A DNA stretch of 64,000 nt from NCBI RefSeq assembly GCF_014805625.2, contig NW_023998415.1, positions 25,633,755-25,697,754 on the forward strand, written 5' to 3'. The translations under genes were made by a program, and so were the position numbers. This DNA comes from Glossina fuscipes. Taxonomy: Eukaryota > Arthropoda > Insecta > Diptera > Glossinidae. Below the pieces are notes generated by a model. The model was not told where the DNA came from and did no database searches. It saw nothing but the letters and a program-made list of their open reading frames with translations. Position 1 is the stretch's first letter; the number at the start of each line of letters is the position of its first letter. Shown in pieces: positions 56,736-64,000 of this stretch.

Positions 56736-57910
56736 CCGTTGATGTGGAAAAGAAAAGCCAAAAAGGTAAAATAAGTTTATTTTTCTAAAGAAAAGATTTC
56801 ATATAGCTTTACAAGATCCCTGACGGCTATTTTTGCATGCTCTAGACATTTCACAAACCTAATTTATAATCGAATCTGGATGAATTGTATAATGATTTGC
56901 TTGACTTTCGAAAATTCCCATTTATTTTCTTCACTTAATTAGAGATTTTTTTAATATAATATATATAAAATCACCTCATTTTTTGATCACAATAGCGTGG
57001 CATGCGTAGCTTGGAGAGCTTTTCTAATTCTATTTATTTATTTATTTATTTATGTTAAATATTAACAACATTTTGTCCTTGATGTTAAACTTCTCTTAAC
57101 AACTTGTTACCACTGATGTAATATTTATTATGCACATTTTTTTTATGCAATACACACTCGGACGGACTGCACAAATAAGTCATAAAATGTAGTTAATTTT
57201 TGTACAAATTTTAGCCTAAAGGTAATTCGCTGACCAACAACTGGTTATTAAATTATTTTTATAAAAATTAATTGCAAGCAAGGGTTTATTTGTTACGCAC
57301 AAGTGCTTTCTTTTCTCTTTTACGTAAAGTATTCGCACTGGAATTTATGGCGGGGTCGTAGCATCAGGAAGATTATAAAGCTGATTAGGGCATAAGCCCC
57401 TCAGTCCTTCGCTTCAGCGGTTTTCCTTTGCTTTTTTACATTATTTTATTTACTTAGCTTTAGCTTTGCATATTGTGTAATGTTTCCTCTTATAGTTAGT
57501 TCTACATATTTCTAAGAGCCCGATGTATACATTATTTCAATTTAATGTTACATGTTGACTGTTGGGCGTAAGAAATATATATGGCAAAGGGAAGAGACAT
57601 GACGTCTGGGATTTTTTGAGTACGGTAAAGTTTATCTCAATTGTTGTGAGTCTAAGAGCTTCAACATTTAATAGACGGAGACAGTTTGTTAAACCTTGTT
57701 CCGGTCACATACACAGACTCGTATATATACTTTCAGACACAGACTTCCCAGGGGAATAAGAAATTGTATTTATATTCTCTCAAATAACTCAAAAAAATTT
57801 GAATAATAGGGGAGAGATGTTTGCTCGCTCTTTCGGTGTCATCTTCTGTGGTCATTTTGCCCGAATACGAAGTAAAATCTTTATGCATTATAAGCGCATA
57901 TGTAACGCAG
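56736..57910. other. AT-rich non-coding sequence
   Basis: No gene recognised. A (TTTA)n tract lies at about 57028-57052. Confidence 0.55.
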
Positions 57911-58460
57911 CACTCAATAAGTCCCGGCCTGTAACATATATGGCAACAGTATTAACAGACCCATAGGATTTTAAGACAGTAGCAACCTTGAAAAAGTATG
58001 AGTTGAAATTTCATAACATTCTGAGGTTACAGTAACTTTCAAAACAATTTCATGGGGAGAAATACTGTTGAAGCCAAAGAGTGGCTTGTGATAAGTCTTA
58101 CGAAGACTGCATCAAGGTAAATGTGGCCGCACAAACAATTATGATGCTGACCTCTCTTGGTAGCCCAAAACCGGTTGTGGTTTATTAAAGCCTAAAAGAA
58201 GACGCACAAAATGCATTGCGTGATATAGTTCAAACCTTAATGATATCAAACGGCAGTATTACTCATTGCGATCGAAGCGACTTGTCGACTGATTCGGAGG
58301 GCTTCTCGCCACTGTTTAGTTAAGATGCAAAGGATTTTTCCATACGATATGTGGCAATGAATGAAACACGGATTCATTAATGCACTCCAGAGTCAAATTA
58401 ATCGTCAGCCGAATTGACAGCAAGCGATGATAGCCTTCCAAAAGAATCGAAAATGTAGTG
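57911..58460 (+). mobile_element. Mariner relic (irritans/Himar1-like) with 5' terminal repeat
   Basis: The left end 'cactcaataagtcccggcct' matches the 31.9-kb relic's end and resembles Himar1-type termini. About 150 bases later the sequence reads V-E-A-K-E-W-L and, after a frameshift, D-K-S-Y-E-D. V-Q-T-L-M-I-S-N-G-S-I then corresponds to the second helix-turn-helix, and from about 58350 comes R-Y-V-A-M-N-E-T-R-I-H, followed by T-P-E-S-N and S-A-E-L-T-A-S-D. These fall in the order expected for an irritans-type transposase. The catalytic D-E-T reads N-E-T, and stops interrupt every frame. The C-terminal half and right end are missing. Confidence 0.65.
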
Positions 58461-59484
58461 TGACTAAAACACTTGTAACTTGTCACGAAATTTTCTCATT
58501 TATCGTTCGAAGGCTAGTAGTATGCAGAAACCGCGTGGGTCTGTCAACAATGTCTCAGACATTGAAAAGTTGATCAATGATAGAACAAGAGGCCACAATT
58601 AGTATTAAGAGACTAAATTATTAATAAATATTAGAAAATAGTTTCCCGATTAAGTAAATAATTTTAATAATAATGGTTGAGAGCGTGCATTAGCCTGTTC
58701 GTTAGCGGTAAGCTATTTAAAGAGACATTAATGTAGAAAAAAATTTCCTTATTTGACTTAAAGGTTATTTTTAACATGCTTAACATTTGCAAATATTTTA
58801 ACTTGTCGTTGGTGTATATAAGAAAATTATGGTTTCTTGCATATTTTCTTGATGCTAGATGCAAAGCAAGCAAATATGGTCATTGAACACATGTAAATAT
58901 TTATGATTGTGTCTTATGTTTCGTATCATTGTAGATATTGACATTTGCGTGCTATGGAATAATTGTTTAGAAAATATTTGAAAACTTCTCTGAAGTTCTT
59001 TAATATTATTGACATGAACAGTTTGTGTCTTAAGTCTATTTTAACTATTTTAACCTATCACAGGATGATGATTAAAGCTTATAAATAAGAAAAATTTTAA
59101 AAAAATTTAAAAAAACAAAAAGCATAAAACTTTAATACGTGCGAGGTGTTAATGCTATGAGATTTTTCTCATAGAATGCCAAGACTAGTGCATAATGTCT
59201 CTTCTGATCGCTCTGAGCGGAACTAAACAATCGATTACACAAGTTGTCTGAAAAGGTTTTCGACCTCAACATGGAAAAGGGCGCTGCTCTTGCGCAAAAC
59301 TTACGGGATATATTTATGCATGCACTGATTCTTAAAAAACTTCACTTTGAACCCGCTATTGCTCTGTGAAAAGAGAGAGTATTGAGAAGCCGACGAGAGT
59401 GCCTTTGTGAAAATTGCAATAATTGAGTATCGAAATGAATTCAAGATGCCGCCTATGGCGACTCTGGACAATCATTGGACAAAC
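58461..59484. other. AT-rich non-coding sequence
   Basis: No gene recognised. The first 150 bases may be further decayed mariner sequence, but no motif is readable. Confidence 0.5.
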
Positions 59485-59715
59485 AAGTAAAAATATTATA
59501 ACGGTCTACAGCCCGTCATTCAATACCCTACAGTTATTTATATGAAGACTATTCAAGAGAAAACGTATCATGGGAAATAGTCGAGAAAGAGGTCCGATCT
59601 GAACCATTTCCTGTAGCATCCGTCCCTGGACAGAAACACACCAGTGTATTAAATTTCATCAATCAATATCTGGAAAATTGTGGCAAAGGAACAGACCAGC
59701 TTAGATGTGTTGATG
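59485..59715 (+). mobile_element. Family A repeat copy 6 (left part)
   Basis: 'ggtctacagcccgtcattca' then 'ataccctacag' is the left module, and 'aacagaccagcttagatgtg' matches 'gacagaccagcttagagaga' of copy 5. The right module is absent. Confidence 0.45.
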
Positions 59716-60776
59716 AAATCACAAAACTAAACCTTAAACAAAACTAAACAGCAACTTAACAATACAACTACACTAAGCTATATATAAAGTATATACATAT
59801 TACACCTTTATACACGAATGAAATTCTTCGATGAAATAAATCAATTGATTACTACAACAACTCCATTTTTAGTCGATTTAACTGTTCTTGTTGTTGTTTC
59901 TCTCATCAAAAAATTATATATATATTTTTTTTTTTTTTGATTATTTTCTGTTTTGAGTCGCGTTTTATTCTTTGTTTATACTTCATTGTTCGCCGTCATA
60001 TGTCATAGTGACAAGAAAAAATATGATTTGTTTCTTTACCGGATTTAATTTGGAAAAAAAATTTTTTTAACTCTAAACGATCGCTAAGTAAAGCATTTAA
60101 AAATCGCAGGCCTAAAAAAAAAAAAAAGCAGAGAATTGAATTCTTACTCTGCTTTGACAACGATGCTAGCACGATAAGTACCCAAAATTATTTTCTTCAT
60201 AGCCAGGGTCTCGATCCGTCGAACGATTAACGCCCCACCCGATTTTCGTTTTTGGTTAAAATGTAATGAATTTCTGTGTACCTCTTGGCTGGCTTATGCC
60301 ATTCAACCTACGCTACACCGTACATCTGACAAATGTGCGAAGGGAAAAATGAACTATGCTAGAATTCTATCACAATTTTCACTGAGCATTCAGTCATTCA
60401 TTAACCCAACACATTATTAAATTTTCAATTATATCTGAAAGGAGAAACCAATGCAGATGCTGGAGGGCCATGTTCTTTCGACGTTTATTTTACTCTTTAA
60501 ATTTTCTTATCCGAAGTATCTTAATCTACTTGCAGTGTAAGTGCGTATGCAACATGATGGCCTACTCGTGAAACGCACTTTTACAAATATAAATTTTTAT
60601 ACCCACTGCCCAAGAAAAGGTAAACAAATTTTACCATTTTTTTCGTAGCTGCCAGCATCGGCCAAGTTTTCAAGTGTACACATTCATCATTAGCACAACA
60701 TTTTTCATTGTTTAGCCAGCATTTTGCTTAGATGAAAAATAATATAAATTATGATCGAAAATAAATAAGAAAATTA
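59716..60776. other. AT-rich non-coding sequence
   Basis: No gene recognised. An inverted repeat 'gcagag/ctctgc' surrounding 'aattgaattctta' lies at about 60128-60152, directly after a run of A. T- and A-runs occur near 59925-59938 and 60113-60126. Confidence 0.5.
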
Positions 60777-61240
60777 CAGTCGGGCAAGGCCAACCATTAA
60801 ATACATTCCATCACATTATCTAACACAATTTTTATTTTTATTCTAGAGCACAAAAATTATATAACTTGTTTCTATATGAAGTAGGACAAGTTTCATATTT
60901 ACTTGGGGCAGGATCCAAAAGTAGGCGTAGATGGTTCAAATTATGTAGAGTTCATTTTTGTATGAAATTACTATTACGGACGAAATTTCATCAGCACATA
61001 TTGAAACTTAGGCTTTTCTGCTCTACAAACGATTAATTCTCGTGAAAATCCTTGTTAGAGTATGATGCCAAAAATAGGCCAAGATGCTTCAAATTTGGTA
61101 CAATTAATTTTTTTATTATGATATAATTTTCATCCTGAAGCATTAAAAATTATACCTTTTTGCCGTATACCTTTAGTTCTCGTTATATGAGAAGGGATTC
61201 AAAAATTGCCCCGGTCAGCCCAAACGATCTTAATTGCTGG
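60777..61240 (+). mobile_element. Family A repeat copy 7 with an internal duplication
   Basis: Left module 'cagtcgggcaaggccaacca' then 'ttaaatacattccatcac', preceded by 'aataaataagaaaatta'. Inside, 'atccaaaagtaggcgtagat' then 'ggttcaaatt' (near 60912) recurs as 'atgccaaaaataggccaaga' then 'tgcttcaaattt' (near 61064), so the interior carries a roughly 150-bp direct repeat. No right module is found. Confidence 0.5.
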
Positions 61241-61504
61241 GCATGATTTTACTTTGATAGAGCCTTTCAATTTGTGTTCATCAAAGACGTGGAAGAGGAA
61301 AGTTGGGCTCTTTATATGTCTTATCGTGCTTGTATTAATAAAACGTATTATTCAACAAGTTCGTAGAATGGCATAAAAATGTCGCCACTATTGACTACTT
61401 TTGTTATTGTGAAACGTCTCATCTCATTTTGATACATTTCGTTTGCACTACCTCGTCGGTACTATCTGAGTTCCATGAATTCCATGGATTCGCCAATCAT
61501 CAGT

Positions 61505-61800
61505 TTAGATTTGTTTGCCATCCTTCGAGCATATTGAGTGAATGAATGGTAATGAATAACGTGCATTTATTTCCTTTATGATCAAGAAATAAAGGTGAAC
61601 TCGTTTATTCTTCCAAATCAGTTTCATTGTCTTTATCGCCTTCATAACGCTCAATGATATTATTAATCCTGGTCGGAGGAATTTATAATCAGCAATAACA
61701 CGATAATCGAAGAAAACTATCAACATGACCTTGATTTTTGAGCGATTTTGGCACGGATTTTGGCTTTGATTCATGGTAAGAAGCGTATAGTACAGGGCAG
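61505..61800 (-). mobile_element. Mariner transposase relic (mauritiana/cecropia-like)
   Basis: A minus-strand frame contains R-S-K-I-K-V-M-L-I-V-F-F-D-Y-R-V-I-A. This matches the mariner core block 'R-S-x-V-K-V-M-L-T-V-F-F-D-Y-R-G-V-V' (one catalytic Asp in F-F-D-Y). It is followed at the right spacing by Y-K-F-L-R-P-G for 'H-E-F-L-P-P-G'. Further on come S-V-M-K-A and I-W-K-N-K for the 'S-V-M-R-R-L' and 'L-W-K-N-N' blocks, brought together by a deletion. No D-E-T-W motif or termini are seen. It is an isolated central fragment on the opposite strand to the 14.5-kb relic, which carries the same block. Confidence 0.7.
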
Positions 61801-61807
61801 GGCACAA

Positions 61808-64000
61808 ATTATATTCGACCGGAACTGGTCATACTAACAAACACATCATCAAGTCATGTACAAGATATTTGGTTGCCCGAGAGAGCGAAGGACATATCAG
61901 TCATATATTTTCAATATATTCCCAGACATATACAACCGTATGTCATATTCATTTTCAATCAAAGCTTCGCATAATGGGAAAACACTTTATATAAAATTTT
62001 ATTAATATTCATTATACAAGTGCATATCATATATATATACCTCATGATCTATTCAAAATGCAAGTGTTTAAGTAGTTACAGACGGATTCGTATTATAATT
62101 GCAAAACAAATCTATGTAATTTAATTCGCACAAATACCGTTACAGTTACGCGATGTATGAACATTTACATTAAACTGTTAATGCAAAAATAATAAAAATA
62201 TAATGAACGAAAGCATATCCACGTAAGTCGGTCAGACGCACAAAATAATTAACGTTCTTACCAGCAACTAGTTTTTTATTCCCATTAATTTTGAAATTTC
62301 TCATCCTGTTATTTGCTGCTAACTGCTTACTCTAAAAACCTCTAACACAGTGACCTGTACACACAGAGACTCGCTCGCTCGCTTATAGTAGCTAGGCTAT
62401 AAAGTGCATATTACCAAAGAGATGCTGAAAACTATATCTTAGATGTCTTATTTTTTGTATATTGCTTGCTGCTCACGACGACGTGGTGCACTTACAATAA
62501 ATAGTCAGGCAATTTTCAATTTCATTTGAAAACGTGAGCTCACACTTTTACGAATCCGCACAGTATTATCTCCGTTTTTAATGAGAGATAAGTAAAGATA
62601 TTCTATCCGCGGCTTGTGCTGAGTCTTGTAATGCCGATCTTGCGCTATCGCATGTCGATTGATCGCAAAATATATAATAGAGTTAAGATGCATGCTGCAT
62701 AATGATCGTAAATTATATCAAATACACATTTCCTTTCTTGCATAAGCAATAATCACAGAATATATAACTTTTTTCAAATTTTCATTTTAAACGATTGGTG
62801 CCTCCCCCGACACCTTAAAATACTCTTCAGTTTACGCAAAGTGTTCATCAAATCAATTCATGCATTTTCACCATTGTGGCCGTCGATTTGTCAAAGAACG
62901 CCCCTGTGTCATTGTCAATAAACGCGGAGAGCAGCTGTCATAAGACCTTTCAAGTCAATGTCGATCTTAAACTATATTTTTTCCCCACTAAGGAGAAAAA
63001 CATTTAATCAGCACAAAAAACTCGCCTTTTTCCATTCTTTTGAAAGTAACGAGTGAAGCGTCACTACGTCCTCGCAAACTTGTGAACAAACAATTGCAAT
63101 GACTTGAATATTGATTGGAGAGGCTGGATTTTTTGCTACAGTCGAATATTAGTCCATATCGGTGCTATTCTAGATAACTGTTCTTATCCGTAGTTAATCG
63201 TTAGCCCAATTAGGCAGCTAGCTCCCGGAAAAACCAACCATCAAAACTTAAGAGTAAACTTTCGTGATTTTGATAAACGCGAACTTAATGCAATCTCAGG
63301 AAATGAAATTACTTCACGCCCAGATTCACGGTAAAAATTTTGTGTGACTTCTAAACTTATCCTCATGGAAATAAAAAAAAAAAAAAAAAAAAAAAGTTTA
63401 ATATCAGATTAGGTGAAGCTCGTGCTTGCACAAAAAATGCACAGCTACGCAGGGTAATCTTAAAAAACTGCAACTCCCAACCTAACGGTCGGAATGACAT
63501 ATGAATTCGTCGCTCAATAGTGGTAAGATATATACAAATTTATCGATCGATTTGTTATATAAAATTTGATAATAATATCTCTCTAATCGATCCGAAAGGC
63601 CAGAGCGAAATTACGTTCGAAATGATCGACATAAGTGATCTGACCTAGTGGTGTATTATACCAGTTTACGACTTTTACGTTATTCAAATCATAATTTTTA
63701 CAAACTACCGAAATTTAGAGAGAGAAAAAACAAAAAAAAAACAAAAAAAAAAAAATAGAGTAAACCGTTAGCAACTAAAATTGCCATTAGTATGTAGTTT
63801 ACACACACATATATAGGCAGTTTGTGAAAGCACTTGAAATTCTTGTGAATGATCTTTAAAAGAGACGTATTCACGTGTTGCGCATGCTTATGCGATCATT
63901 TACGTGATTTTCCAAAACAAGTGCATTTCATTTAATTTTTATAATGCATCGATGTATGAATGTTTTTTGCTATGTTATTATTATTATGACTACTATCAAC
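61808..64000. other. AT-rich non-coding sequence
   Basis: No gene recognised to the window end. Runs of A at 63373-63396 and A/C-interrupted runs at about 63727-63755. Confidence 0.55.

Noticed and set aside
60128..60152. 'gcagag...ctctgc' hairpin as a terminator or small RNA
   Set aside because: Only a 6-bp stem; bacterial-type terminators do not apply, and nothing supports a small RNA gene.
1..64000. Genuine tRNA, rRNA, known microRNA or CRISPR array
   Set aside because: No complete cloverleaf, no rRNA-like block, none of the fly microRNAs I checked by eye (such as let-7, miR-1, miR-9, bantam), and no regularly spaced direct repeats with unique spacers.

Overview
This is a 64-kb, strongly AT-rich eukaryotic window with no convincing protein-coding gene, no rRNA or true tRNA gene and no CRISPR array. 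The longest open frames are 100-150 codons, have biased low-complexity composition and carry no recognisable domain. The sequence looks like the inside of a very long intron or an intergenic desert of an insect. Many AT, TG and A/T microsatellites, decayed mariner, Tc1-like, Tigger-like and piggyBac-like DNA transposons and short dispersed repeats all point to a fly. From general familiarity with such repeats I suspect a tephritid fruit fly, but the window alone does not prove this. Two 10-N runs (4753-4762 and 24281-24290) show it is a draft assembly.

What can be supported is a fossil layer of mobile elements. (i) There are five mariner relics (14.5, 31.9, 56.3, 57.9 and 61.5 kb) of at least two lineages: three match mauritiana/cecropia-type transposases and two match irritans-type (Himar1-like) ones. 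(ii) A 603-bp Tc1/mariner-type element has 26-bp terminal repeats (one mismatch) and TA duplications (27347-27949). (iii) A 220-bp Tigger/pogo-like MITE lies at 52437-52656. (iv) A possible piggyBac-like MITE is bounded by TTAA (6681-7064). (v) A LINE 3'-end relic lies at 41.3 kb. (vi) Two copies of a tRNA-derived SINE lie in opposite orientations at 31.56 and 56.61 kb.

Three further dispersed repeat families were defined here by comparing the window with itself. Family A (seven copies) opens near 'ataccctacacca' and closes near 'tggtgtagaat'. Family B (four copies) opens with 'caagtgagaaaattatattc' and closes with 'ggtgatgggtgta'. Family R3 (two copies, 23.3 and 25.7 kb) flanks a GC-rich 18-bp minisatellite and two related AT-rich arrays, one of which contains an assembly gap.

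Left to right: 0-14.5 kb is mostly featureless, with a piggyBac-like MITE, a candidate terminal exon behind a strong splice acceptor (9961-10037), a coding-like relic and a candidate 13-nt microexon (10789-10801). 14.5-23 kb holds a mariner and two family A copies. 23-26 kb is the R3/minisatellite cluster. 27-32.5 kb is transposon-rich. 34.5-36.2 kb is a GC-richer block of unknown origin ending in a (GAT)n tract. 37-48 kb carries family A and B copies and the LINE relic. 50.8-53.2 kb has long GA, TATG/TG, alternating purine-pyrimidine and AT tracts. 54.6-61.8 kb holds more repeats and mariner relics. No operon-like or pathway relationship can be claimed.
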